Assembly: GCF_042676605.1 (NCBI RefSeq)
Contig: NZ_JBHTHQ010000022.1
Coordinates: 1-64,000, forward strand
Source of the DNA: Alloscardovia venturai
Lineage (GTDB): Bacteria; Actinomycetota; Actinomycetes; Actinomycetales; Bifidobacteriaceae
Length of the DNA: 64,000 nt
Direction of reading: 5' to 3'
The notes below the pieces were generated by a model that saw only the letters and a program-made list of their open reading frames with translations, was not told the origin of the DNA and did no database searches. This document shows, in pieces, positions 1 to 6,940 of the stretch. Made by a program: the position numbers and the translations under genes. Position 1 is the first letter of the stretch. Each line of letters begins with the position of its first letter.

Positions 1-115
1 TTCCACAAGAGCGAGCACCGACAAGATTTTTATTACTAACTAGCCAGCAACACATTTTGTCCTATAAGCCCGACTTATTTACTGAGATGAGCGGTGGTTT
101 GGCGGAATAATACAA

Positions 116-152
116 AGTGTCCGAAAGTGTCCGAAAGTGTCCAAAAAGTGTT
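116..152. repeat. Helically phased 10-bp direct repeats
   Basis: The heptamer agtgtcc begins at 116, 126 and 136, and a related agtgtta begins at 147. The spacing is one helical turn, which is the pattern of a protein-binding array (iterons or an operator). No function can be assigned from sequence alone. Confidence 0.6.
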
Positions 153-157
153 ACTAT

Positions 158-183
158 AGTGACACTGATTTGGTAGTGACACT
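158..183. repeat. Two copies of the palindrome agtgacact
   Basis: The dyad agtgacact occurs at 158-166 and again at 175-183, both preceded by T, 17 bases apart start to start. It shares the agtg half with the phased repeats just upstream, so the two elements may be sites for one protein. Confidence 0.5.
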
Positions 184-226
184 AGTTAGTTTGAAATAAT
201 GACGGTGCCTTTAAAATATCGAAACT

Positions 227-1840
227 CTAATTATTCCCCACCATCTGTAGTGTCTTGCGTCCTCTGAAATAGTTATAACTGAGCCGGACAAAAAGTCGCT
301 CAGGAAGTTCAGAAGTATTCCATAAGAGCACGGGCGGACACCCCGGCATGGAGAGTTTAAGATGCTGCTTGCTGTTTCCTAGAGTTTGCTGAGTGGCACC
401 GACAGGTATATTGAGTTCAAAGATAGGATATTCAAAGTTTTTCCCAAATGGTCCAATACTTTCCAAGAAATCCGCCAAAGAGCTCAATGCCGCTTGGTCC
501 CACCATGTCACATCATCGTCACTCTCGCCTATGGTCAGTACGGGTTCTGGCAGGTAGTTCATTGGCACTGATATACCGGTGAGCGCATCAGTAAGTGACT
601 CTAAAGGGCCTCGTACGCCGCAAGCTCCCTGATGACCTACGACTTCTAGACCGTCTCGATGGGCAAGCATGTCGATGATTGGGTAGTAGTCTGGCGCGCG
701 CATGGAGCCATCGATGGTTTGATTCTCTTCGTTAACGTGTACGACCGCTGTCGGCAGTTGTGAACGATGCATGAGATGACCCGCAAGAAGTCCAAGCATA
801 CCTTGAGGAGCGTCAGTAATGTACACGTACGGTGCGTATGTATCGTCTAGACTTTCCATATACTGGGCAACTGCCTTTTTACGCTTATTATTTGCCGCTA
901 CAAGATGGACAATTGCCGTTTTTCGTATCTGCTCATTTTTGCCAATGAAAACGTTGAAAGCATCAACCATAGGTGACCCTACGCGACGCGGGGCATTAAA
1001 CATCGGAGCAAGAGTATAGGAGTAGAACTGCTCATCGCAGTTTTCGATCTTTATCGCCAACTGTGCTAAAAGTTGTACATACCCCTCAAATGCTGTGAGA
1101 AAGACTGGGTGAACGTTTGCATCGGCACGTAGTACATCTAGCGCGAGAGGTTTGGAGATAAGCTCACGGGTGAGTTCTAGAGATTGGCGTACCAAGAAAC
1201 GATTATCGTGGACGAGAGGCATGACATCAGAAATGGTTCCTATTCCAGCAAAGAGAATGAGGAGATTTAAGTATTTACGTTCGCTGTCAGATGCGTATCG
1301 ACGTGCGTATGCGCTCACCATTAAGAAAGCAACAGCTGCGCCACAAATACCAGGCAACGGATAGGAAGAGTTGCGTGCGCAAGGGTCTATCATTGCGTCA
1401 GCTGGACATGCTGTCTCTTGCTCATGATGATCTGTGACGAGTACGGCAAGACCCTGTGATTGAGCATAGCGGATGCCCTCAGTGGAATTTACTCCACAAT
1501 CGCATGTGAGAATTACTTTTGTATCTGGGAAGTCATGCATGATGTCGTCCACGTCTTCTATGCCAAACTCGTGACCGTGCTCATAGTGGGGAATACTGAG
1601 ATTGATAGTGAAGCCTAATTGACTGAGCCCCGCATAGAGAATGATTCCCGACGTAATACCATCCATATCAAAATCCGGTGCAATCGTTATTTCTGCAGAT
1701 TTGTAAGAGTGAAGAGCCGATATGAACTTATCCATACCGTCGAGCTGAGCACCATAGGGAGTATTTAATTCGCGCAGAAATTCTGGTGTGAGGCCGGAGC
1801 GTTCTATAAACTTTTTGACGAGTGGTGAGTAGTGTGACAT
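227..1840 (-). CDS. RecJ-like DHH-family single-strand exonuclease/phosphoesterase
   Basis: This 537-residue protein belongs to the DHH superfamily of metal-dependent phosphoesterases that includes RecJ. DFDMDG at 56-61, CDCGVN at 113-118 and TDHHE at 136-140 are the metal-binding motifs I, II and III. A C-terminal DHHA1-like region with GSMRAP and VGHQGACG would contact the nucleic acid; the usual GGH is VGH here. Known RecJ proteins degrade single-stranded DNA 5' to 3' in repair; relatives include small-nucleotide phosphodiesterases. At 537 residues it is close to the RecJ core and lacks obvious extra domains, and it resembles RecJ-like proteins seen in mobile elements of Gram-positive bacteria. 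No strong Shine-Dalgarno precedes the ATG; the hexamer taccat ends 8 bases upstream, so a leaderless start is possible. The family call is firm; the exact substrate is inferred. Confidence 0.8.
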   Translation of the reverse strand: MSHYSPLVKKFIERSGLTPEFLRELNTPYGAQLDGMDKFISALHSYKSAEITIAPDFDMDGITSGIILYAGLSQLGFTINLSIPHYEHGHEFGIEDVDDIMHDFPDTKVILTCDCGVNSTEGIRYAQSQGLAVLVTDHHEQETACPADAMIDPCARNSSYPLPGICGAAVAFLMVSAYARRYASDSERKYLNLLILFAGIGTISDVMPLVHDNRFLVRQSLELTRELISKPLALDVLRADANVHPVFLTAFEGYVQLLAQLAIKIENCDEQFYSYTLAPMFNAPRRVGSPMVDAFNVFIGKNEQIRKTAIVHLVAANNKRKKAVAQYMESLDDTYAPYVYITDAPQGMLGLLAGHLMHRSQLPTAVVHVNEENQTIDGSMRAPDYYPIIDMLAHRDGLEVVGHQGACGVRGPLESLTDALTGISVPMNYLPEPVLTIGESDDDVTWWDQAALSSLADFLESIGPFGKNFEYPIFELNIPVGATQQTLGNSKQHLKLSMPGCPPVLLWNTSELPERLFVRLSYNYFRGRKTLQMVGNN

Positions 1841-1929
1841 GTTTTTTTATGGTAACTCAGTGCAGAGAAACCGTCAGAGAAGCTGTTAGAAACCTGTAGA
1901 GAAGCCAAAAAACTAAAGAGAGAAAATTA

Positions 1930-1960
1930 GAAGCCTTTCTCTGTGGAAGAGAAAGGCTTC
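1930..1960 (-). terminator. Intrinsic terminator of the acetoin reductase gene
   Basis: A perfect 13-bp stem (1930-1942 with 1948-1960) closes a five-base loop. Read on the minus strand it is followed by attttctct, a T-rich tract. It lies just past the 3' end of the minus-strand reductase gene and separates it from the recJ-like gene. Confidence 0.85.
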
Positions 1961-2031
1961 ATACAAGTAACTTGTCAAGTAGCTGTCAAGTCGCCCATTA
2001 AGTGCTCGAAACACACGCGACGAGTAGCGTT

Positions 2032-2790
2032 TTAGACGTACTTCATACCGCCGTCCACGAGGATTGCCTGACCGGTGATGTAGTCAGACTTCTCACTTGC
2101 GAGGAAGGATACGAGGTTTGCCACATCTGCAGGAGTCTCACCACGACCCAAAGCGATACCCTCGATAGTCTTCTTCAAGCTCTCACCTACAGGCACATGG
2201 TTAATCTCGCTAAGGCGACGGTCGATTTCATCCCACATAGGAGTGAGAACGATACCTGGGCAGAACGCATTTACAGTGATGCCGTACTGAGCAAGCTCTT
2301 TCGCCGCAGTTTGAGTCAGACCGCGCACAGCAAACTTTGTTGCTGAGTATGCCGCCAGAGGAGTGAATCCTTCATGGCCAGCGATAGAAGATGCGTTGAT
2401 AATCTTTCCCTTCGTACCTTGCTTGATAAACTGATGCGCTGCTTCGTAAGTGCCGTAGAATGCGCCCTTCACATTGATGTCGAGCAAATCGTCAAGAGCC
2501 TTATCTGTCTGCTCAAGGAATGGCTCTACGCGGCAGATTCCAGCATTGTTGACCATGACATCAAGCTGACCAAAGTCTGCTACGACGTCTTCTACAAGTT
2601 TCTTGACATCATCATGAGAAGCAACATTGACGTAGTAGCCCTTGGAGTCATTTCCTACAGAAGCCGCTACTTTGTCTGCATTGTCTTTATTGATATCAGC
2701 AACTGCTACAGTAAAACCATCTTGAGCAAGCTGACGAACGATACCTTCGCCGATGCCTTGTCCACCACCAGTTACAATTGCTACCTTCAT
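2032..2790 (-). CDS. budC: Diacetyl/(S)-acetoin reductase, short-chain dehydrogenase
   Basis: This 252-residue classical short-chain dehydrogenase has the length of the family. TGGGQGIGEG at 7-16 is the Rossmann glycine motif, NNAG is at 81-84, catalytic Ser lies in SSIAG near 134-135, and YSATK gives Tyr148 and Lys152. The C-terminal half, including PGIVLTPMWDEID and the final GQAILVDGGM, matches meso-2,3-butanediol dehydrogenase/acetoin reductases. These reduce diacetyl to acetoin and acetoin to 2,3-butanediol with NADH in the cytosol, an outlet for reducing power. The ATG is preceded by gaggaggaaatt, a strong ribosome binding site. It is a single-gene unit closed by a strong terminator. 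No acetolactate synthase or decarboxylase is near, so the in vivo substrate is not settled. Confidence 0.8.
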   Translation of the reverse strand: MKVAIVTGGGQGIGEGIVRQLAQDGFTVAVADINKDNADKVAASVGNDSKGYYVNVASHDDVKKLVEDVVADFGQLDVMVNNAGICRVEPFLEQTDKALDDLLDINVKGAFYGTYEAAHQFIKQGTKGKIINASSIAGHEGFTPLAAYSATKFAVRGLTQTAAKELAQYGITVNAFCPGIVLTPMWDEIDRRLSEINHVPVGESLKKTIEGIALGRGETPADVANLVSFLASEKSDYITGQAILVDGGMKYV

Positions 2791-2881
2791 AATTTCCTCC
2801 TCAAAATCTCATGCACATCTTTGCGCATGTGACTTTGAGCATAACACACATGTCTAGAGAAAAACGCAGCAGATATATGAG

Positions 2882-2887
2882 TAGAAT
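2882..2887 (+). promoter_or_regulatory. Candidate -10 box for leaderless transcription
   Basis: TAGAAT ends 7 bases before the ATG at 2895, and no Shine-Dalgarno lies between. This spacing places the expected transcript start on or next to the start codon. No clear -35 is visible. Confidence 0.4.
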
Positions 2888-2894
2888 GTAGGTT

Positions 2895-4262
2895 ATGAGA
2901 CTCGGTTCCATTATTGATTATGCGCGCTCGCAGTTTGCGACTTTTGACGTTATCCCTTTTAACGACGTTGACGCCGCTATTTTCGCGCAGCTTTCTTACG
3001 CGCAGCTGACAGAACCGTTTACTACCTTCGCTTCTTCGAATACTGCTTTACTAGAGTCGAAGCAAGCCAAAGCGCAGGCTTCAACTCTTGTGCATTACTT
3101 CCAACGTGTCAAAAATTGGCTGGCTCACAAACCGCAAAACCCTGTGCAGCTCGAAGACGAGGAACGTTTTACGAGCCTTTATCAAGCGTTTTATCATGCG
3201 GAAGATTTTTCTTTGACTTTCTCATCTGAGGCGAGCCGTGAGCAGATGGTGGAGCTCATTACGGCTATGATAGGGTCGCCTCGATATCGTGATGTTCAAG
3301 TTGGGGAATTCGTCTACCAGTTCAATGAAGAGCGATATAACAATGAGCAATTTGCCGCTATGACGTTTTTGCTTCCAGATGGTACGGAATACATTTCTTT
3401 ACGCGGTACAGAAGCAACGTTTGTAGGTTGGAGAGAAGACTTTCAGCTCGCGTTTGATGACGTGATTCCGTCGCAAATTTCGGCTGTAAGTTATGTCAAC
3501 ACTATAGCTAGGCGCTCACATCATCCGCTTATTATAGGCGGACACTCTAAAGGCGGCAATACTGCTGTGTATGCTGCTGTACATTGTGATGATGATGTGC
3601 GCTCGCGTATCCAGCATATATATACTTTTGACGGACCAGGATCCATGACAGATATTATGCAGTCGCAGGAGTTTAAGGATATATCTCATCGACTGACAAA
3701 ACTTGTGCCGCAAGAGTCGTTTATTGGAATGATGTTTGAATATACGGAACCATATCAGGTGATTCATAGTAATGCGACTGGCATCAATCAGCATTTCCTT
3801 TTCTCCTGGGACGTGGACCTCGACAGTGATGATTTTGTACATGACGATGCTCTTACAGTTTCTGCCGATAATCTCTCTAGCGCTTACATCGCTTGGACGA
3901 ATACGATGGATAGACAGGAACGTCGCGAGATTATCGATGCCATGTTTGCCATAGTTGAGGCATCAGGGTACGACAACTTTACCGATTTAGCGAATAATAT
4001 CTCCATCTCTGCGCCAGCTATGTGGCAAAAGTTCAGGTCACTTGATGAGGATGAACGAGCAAAACTTGTAGATCCATTTACGAATCTGTTTGCCAAAATC
4101 TTCCACTTTAATTGGGCGACATCTATGATGAACCCTGCCACGTGGAGTACGCCAGATTTACAGTCAAGCTCAGTCGTGAAGTCCCTTGCTTCCCTAACTG
4201 ATAGAATTATCGACGCAGTAACTCCTACCGACACGACTCATGATGCAGACAGTAACGAATAA
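2895..4262 (+). CDS. Mbeg1-like (DUF2974) alpha/beta hydrolase
   Basis: The 455-residue protein has the features of the Mbeg1-like/DUF2974 family of predicted lipase-like hydrolases. FNDVDAAIFAQLSYAQL near residue 22 is the usual N-terminal signature. YISLRGTEATFVGWREDF at 166-183 is the oxyanion-side motif, and GGHSKGGN at 215-222 is the nucleophile elbow with Ser218. There is no signal peptide, so it should act in the cytosol. Substrates of the family are not established. The last 23 bases overlap the next gene, which suggests translational coupling with the YigZ-like protein. The start codon has no Shine-Dalgarno and sits just after a TAGAAT box. Confidence 0.8.
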   Translation: MRLGSIIDYARSQFATFDVIPFNDVDAAIFAQLSYAQLTEPFTTFASSNTALLESKQAKAQASTLVHYFQRVKNWLAHKPQNPVQLEDEERFTSLYQAFYHAEDFSLTFSSEASREQMVELITAMIGSPRYRDVQVGEFVYQFNEERYNNEQFAAMTFLLPDGTEYISLRGTEATFVGWREDFQLAFDDVIPSQISAVSYVNTIARRSHHPLIIGGHSKGGNTAVYAAVHCDDDVRSRIQHIYTFDGPGSMTDIMQSQEFKDISHRLTKLVPQESFIGMMFEYTEPYQVIHSNATGINQHFLFSWDVDLDSDDFVHDDALTVSADNLSSAYIAWTNTMDRQERREIIDAMFAIVEASGYDNFTDLANNISISAPAMWQKFRSLDEDERAKLVDPFTNLFAKIFHFNWATSMMNPATWSTPDLQSSSVVKSLASLTDRIIDAVTPTDTTHDADSNE

Positions 4263-4875
4263 ATATACGCAACCCGCACATTTTTCTTTCGTTGAGAAGA
4301 AGTCAGAATTTATCGCAGATGCGTGTCATATAGAAAATCTTGACGAAGCCGTAGTTTTCGTTGAATCTATTCGTGCTGAACATCCTAAGGCGAGGCATGT
4401 GTGCTTTGCAGCAATTGTTGGAGCAAGCGAAGCGCAGTTTCAAGAAAGAATGAGCGACGACGGTGAACCGAGTGGAACTGCGGGAAAGCCCGTTCTACAG
4501 GTCTTGCGACGCTCCGGTACGACGGACACTGCCATCGCGGTAACTCGTTACTTTGGGGGAGTACTTCTCGGCGCTGGTGGTTTGGTTCGCGCATACTCTA
4601 CAGCGGCATCTGGGGCGTTGAAAGCTGCAGAAATGTCTCGTGTCGTTCCTGCGCAGGGTATGGTGTGTGACCTTGACTACTCACAATATGCCACGTTACA
4701 GCACCTTATAAAGCAGTATCGAGGCGTGATACACGCCGAGAATTTTACGGATAAGGTGAGCGTAGAATTTTTGGTTCCCATATCAGAAGTTGACCGTGTG
4801 GAGCAGGCTATACGGCGCGTCTTTCAGGATACAGTAAAGCTCGTGCGCGGTGAGCTTGAATCGATGATGGAATAG
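4240..4875 (+). CDS. YigZ/IMPACT family protein
   Basis: The 211-residue protein carries the UPF0029 (Impact) signature: DDGEPSGTAG near 74-83 followed by TRYFGGVLLGAGGLVRAY near 103-120, then the C-terminal DUF1949-like half. YigZ proteins have been linked to translation and stress functions and some were described as proline dipeptidase-like, but their reaction is not firmly known. The gene starts inside the end of the hydrolase gene (23-base overlap), using the first of two ATG codons. The third gene follows after 10 bases, so the three are probably one transcription unit. Confidence 0.85.
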   Translation: MMQTVTNKYTQPAHFSFVEKKSEFIADACHIENLDEAVVFVESIRAEHPKARHVCFAAIVGASEAQFQERMSDDGEPSGTAGKPVLQVLRRSGTTDTAIAVTRYFGGVLLGAGGLVRAYSTAASGALKAAEMSRVVPAQGMVCDLDYSQYATLQHLIKQYRGVIHAENFTDKVSVEFLVPISEVDRVEQAIRRVFQDTVKLVRGELESMME

Positions 4876-4885
4876 AGTAGAGATT

Positions 4886-5506
4886 ATGGCTACAGAAAAA
4901 ACGTCAAATACTGCCCTGACTACTGAGTATGAATTTTTGCGACATACAGATGATTCCTCAGAGCTACACACTCGATGCCATACGCCACTTCCAGATTCAA
5001 GTGATGCCGCTGCGTTTTCGCGTGCCACAGCACTTCTGGAAGCTGTAGCAGGAAATATGAGCACTCCTGTGGAAGACCGAGTGTATTTGGCGGAGACGAT
5101 GCCTTATCCAAACATTCTTGTCAAACTTTCGACAGATCCTGAGGCGCGAGTGCGTGCAGCTGTTGCAGCAAATACGTCATCAAAAGATTGGCTTGTGGGT
5201 CGTCTGACGAAGGATGAAGATAGTGTCGTACGAGCGAAGGCTTTGACAAACCCGGTGACGTCATGGCGTATGCGCATGGAAGGTGCTGAAGATGAGCACA
5301 CAGAAACGGATACTTTGCGATATCTCGCTAGTCTCGGCACTGAGGAAGATAGCAAAGCTCCTGCGGTTCTTGCAGCGATGGTACGTCGTGCAGTGGCAGA
5401 AAATCCACATACGGATGATGAAACGCTCGATACTCTGACGCATGATTCTTCGCCGGATGTAGCTCATGCAGCGGTAAGGATGCAGGAGAAAAGACGGACT
5501 GCTTGA
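4886..5506 (+). CDS. Leucine-rich-variant/HEAT-like repeat protein
   Basis: I do not recognise a specific family, but the 206-residue sequence shows short alpha-helical repeats of the LRV or HEAT-like type. One repeat reads YPNILVKLSTDPEARVRAAV, and the pattern returns in LVGRLTKDEDSVVRAKAL and in the C-terminal TLTHDSSPDVAHAAV. Such repeats form a right-handed superhelix used for protein binding. There is no signal peptide or membrane segment. It follows the YigZ-like gene after 10 bases and is probably cotranscribed. A role as a binding scaffold is inference. Confidence 0.6.
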   Translation: MATEKTSNTALTTEYEFLRHTDDSSELHTRCHTPLPDSSDAAAFSRATALLEAVAGNMSTPVEDRVYLAETMPYPNILVKLSTDPEARVRAAVAANTSSKDWLVGRLTKDEDSVVRAKALTNPVTSWRMRMEGAEDEHTETDTLRYLASLGTEEDSKAPAVLAAMVRRAVAENPHTDDETLDTLTHDSSPDVAHAAVRMQEKRRTA

Positions 5507-5522
5507 GATACGGCAAAAGAGA

Positions 5523-5552
5523 TTGACACTCGTCGAAGTATTCCGCTAACAT
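5523..5552 (+). promoter_or_regulatory. Promoter of rplM-rpsI
   Basis: TTGACA at 5523-5528 is a perfect -35 hexamer. It is followed after 18 bases by TAACAT at 5547-5552. It drives the rplM leader and is placed between the LRV-repeat gene and rplM. Confidence 0.75.
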
Positions 5553-5561
5553 AAAAGATTG

Positions 5562-5664
5562 TTGTGTTTCCCTATAGGGGTCCAGGAAAGCGCTTTCCCA
5601 CTCGCTCACTAGGACTTTCAGGGAGCCCACGGATAAAGGATGTCATAAGGCATCTGGAACACAA
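5562..5664 (+). promoter_or_regulatory. Structured rplM mRNA leader
   Basis: The leader is closed by a 7-bp stem (5562-5568 with 5658-5664). Inside it, tccct at 5569-5573 pairs with aggga at 5620-5624, and the self-complementary ggaaagcgctttcc at 5585-5598 forms a further arm. The outer stem ends close to the ribosome binding site of rplM. L13 leaders under autogenous control are known in other phyla; a similar role here is inferred. Confidence 0.5.
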
Positions 5665-5683
5665 TGAAAGAAAAGGTTACAAA

Positions 5684-6133
5684 GTGAAGACTTTCACTCC
5701 ACGCCCAAGTGACTTAAGCCACGAATGGTACGTTGTAGACGCTACTGACGTGGTACTCGGTCGTTTGTCGGTACAGGTAGCAAACTTGCTTCGTGGCAAG
5801 AACAAGCCTACTTTTGCTCCACATGCTGATGGCGGTAACTTCGTTATCGTCATCAATGCGGACAAGATTGCTTTGAGCGGCAATAAGTTGGCAAAGAATC
5901 TTTATCAGCACTCTGGTTTCCCAGGTGGTTTGCGTGCAGATACTTACGCAGAGCTTCTTGAGAAGAATCCAGAACGTATCATTCGTGCTGCAGTTAAGGG
6001 CATGATGCCTAAGAACAAGCTTGCTAAGGCACAGCTTGCTCGTCTGCGCGTTTATGCAGGTGCTGAACACCCACATACCCCAAACAAGCCACAGGTTGTA
6101 GAGATCACTCAGGTCTCTCAGCAGGCTAAGTAG
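5684..6133 (+). CDS. rplM: 50S ribosomal protein L13
   Basis: L13 is an early-assembly protein of the large subunit. The GTG at 5684 is chosen because it gives the canonical N-terminus with HEWYVVDATDVVLGRL and a 149-residue product, and because aaaagg lies 8 bases upstream. A longer in-frame ATG at 5564 would translate the structured leader and is not credible. VNADKIALSGNK-like and GMMPKNKLAKAQLARLRVYAG segments are family hallmarks. It forms the usual pair with rpsI, 20 bases downstream. Confidence 0.95.
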   Translation: MKTFTPRPSDLSHEWYVVDATDVVLGRLSVQVANLLRGKNKPTFAPHADGGNFVIVINADKIALSGNKLAKNLYQHSGFPGGLRADTYAELLEKNPERIIRAAVKGMMPKNKLAKAQLARLRVYAGAEHPHTPNKPQVVEITQVSQQAK

Positions 6134-6153
6134 GACCGAAAGGAGAATCCACA

Positions 6154-6642
6154 ATGGCTGAAAATGCAAGCTCCGCGGTTCTTGAGACCGAGGTAGAACT
6201 CACTTCTTACACTTCTGAAACCAATGCAGGTGCTGGCACCGGTACTTCTGCAATCGCTCCTGGCTACGGCACTGGTCGTCGCAAGGAAGCAGTTGCTCGA
6301 GTACGTTTGGTACCGGGTTCTGGTAAGTGGACCGTTAATGGTCGCACTCTTGAAGAGTACTTCCCAAGCCGTTTGCACCAGCGCGAGGTTAACTCTCCAA
6401 TCGTTTTGCTCAAGCTCGAAAACAAGTTTGACGTCATCGTTCTCGTAGACGGTGGCGGCGTGACCGGTCAGGCAGGTGCTGTCCGTCTCGGTGTAGCTCG
6501 TGCTTTGAACTCTATCGATCGTGATGCTAACCGCGCAGCTTTGAAGAAGGCTGGCTTCCTTACTCGTGATGCTCGTGCAGTAGAACGCAAGAAGGCTGGT
6601 TTGCACAAGGCACGCAAGGCTTCTCAGTACTCCAAGCGTTAA
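6154..6642 (+). CDS. rpsI: 30S ribosomal protein S9
   Basis: S9 sits in the 30S head, and its C-terminal tail reaches the P-site tRNA. The C-terminus ends in the conserved RKASQYSKR. The protein is 162 residues, longer than the usual 130, because of an N-terminal extension of about 40 residues rich in Ser, Thr and Ala before GTGRRKEAVARVRL. Such extensions are common in actinobacteria. A good ribosome binding site (gaaaggag) precedes the ATG. A strong terminator follows. Confidence 0.95.
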   Translation: MAENASSAVLETEVELTSYTSETNAGAGTGTSAIAPGYGTGRRKEAVARVRLVPGSGKWTVNGRTLEEYFPSRLHQREVNSPIVLLKLENKFDVIVLVDGGGVTGQAGAVRLGVARALNSIDRDANRAALKKAGFLTRDARAVERKKAGLHKARKASQYSKR

Positions 6643-6666
6643 GTTTTTACTTACCGTTTTGGTTTT

Positions 6667-6699
6667 ATCCTGCTCCACTTCGGTGGAGCAGGATTTTTT
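6667..6699 (+). terminator. Terminator of rplM-rpsI
   Basis: A perfect 12-bp stem (6667-6678 with 6683-6694) is capped by a stable TTCG tetraloop and followed by tttttgttttt. It cleanly separates the ribosomal genes from the pilus locus. Confidence 0.95.
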
Positions 6700-6940
6700 G
6701 TTTTTGGGCGGCAGACAGGTGCATGTAACGCAAAGTTGCGTTGTGGAAGAGTAAAGATGCATCGACTGACAAAAATTAATGCGATCACAAAGGATTTTTC
6801 CTATAACAATATTGAATTTTGGAAAACTTTCTAAAAAGTACACGCCGAAAGTCGTGGGGGGGGGCTTAGTATAGAGCTCATCTTTCAAATAATTTTGTAG
6901 AGATTATTAAATGAGAAGTATCAGAGGGGAGGAAAGTTAA
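6700..6940 (+). promoter_or_regulatory. Upstream control region of the pilus operon
   Basis: No gene is supported in this 240-base AT-rich stretch; the ATG at 6757 opens only 25 codons. It holds the nine-G tract at 6856-6864, immediately followed by a candidate -10 TAGTAT at 6867-6872. No good -35 is visible at 17 bases. The ribosome binding site ggggaggaaag lies just before the TTG start at 6941. A TAA sits directly before that start in frame, so the G tract cannot be part of the pilin coding sequence. Confidence 0.55.
6856..6864 (+). repeat. Poly-G tract (nine G) before the pilus genes
   Basis: Nine consecutive G lie just upstream of a candidate -10 (TAGTAT, 6867-6872). Homopolymeric G runs of this length slip during replication. 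Poly-G tracts in bifidobacterial pilus loci are known to give on/off pilus expression. Here the position suggests a change in promoter spacing rather than in reading frame. Confidence 0.7.

Larger units (their letters stand above)
1..226. other. Left-edge non-coding stretch
   Basis: I see no convincing complete gene here. Frame 3 on the plus strand is open from base 3 to a TAA at 108-110 and could be the tail of a gene lying to the left, but 35 codons are too few to judge. The right half carries the phased repeats and small palindromes listed separately. The stretch lies 3' of the minus-strand recJ-like gene, so any control signals in it would act on a gene outside the window. Confidence 0.4.

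Noticed and set aside
3..110. Open plus-strand frame at the left edge
   Set aside because: It may be the tail of a gene, but 35 codons without a motif are not enough to annotate.
5564..5683. Longer N-terminus for L13
   Set aside because: It would translate the folded leader, and the GTG at 5684 has a ribosome site and gives the conserved start.
6757..6834. Short ATG frame upstream of the poly-G tract
   Set aside because: It ends before the tract, has no ribosome site, and could not act as a slippage-controlled fusion to the tip pilin.
6118..6888. Minus-strand frame of 256 codons covering the poly-G tract
   Set aside because: It runs opposite rpsI and through its terminator. The proline run is only the complement of the G tract.
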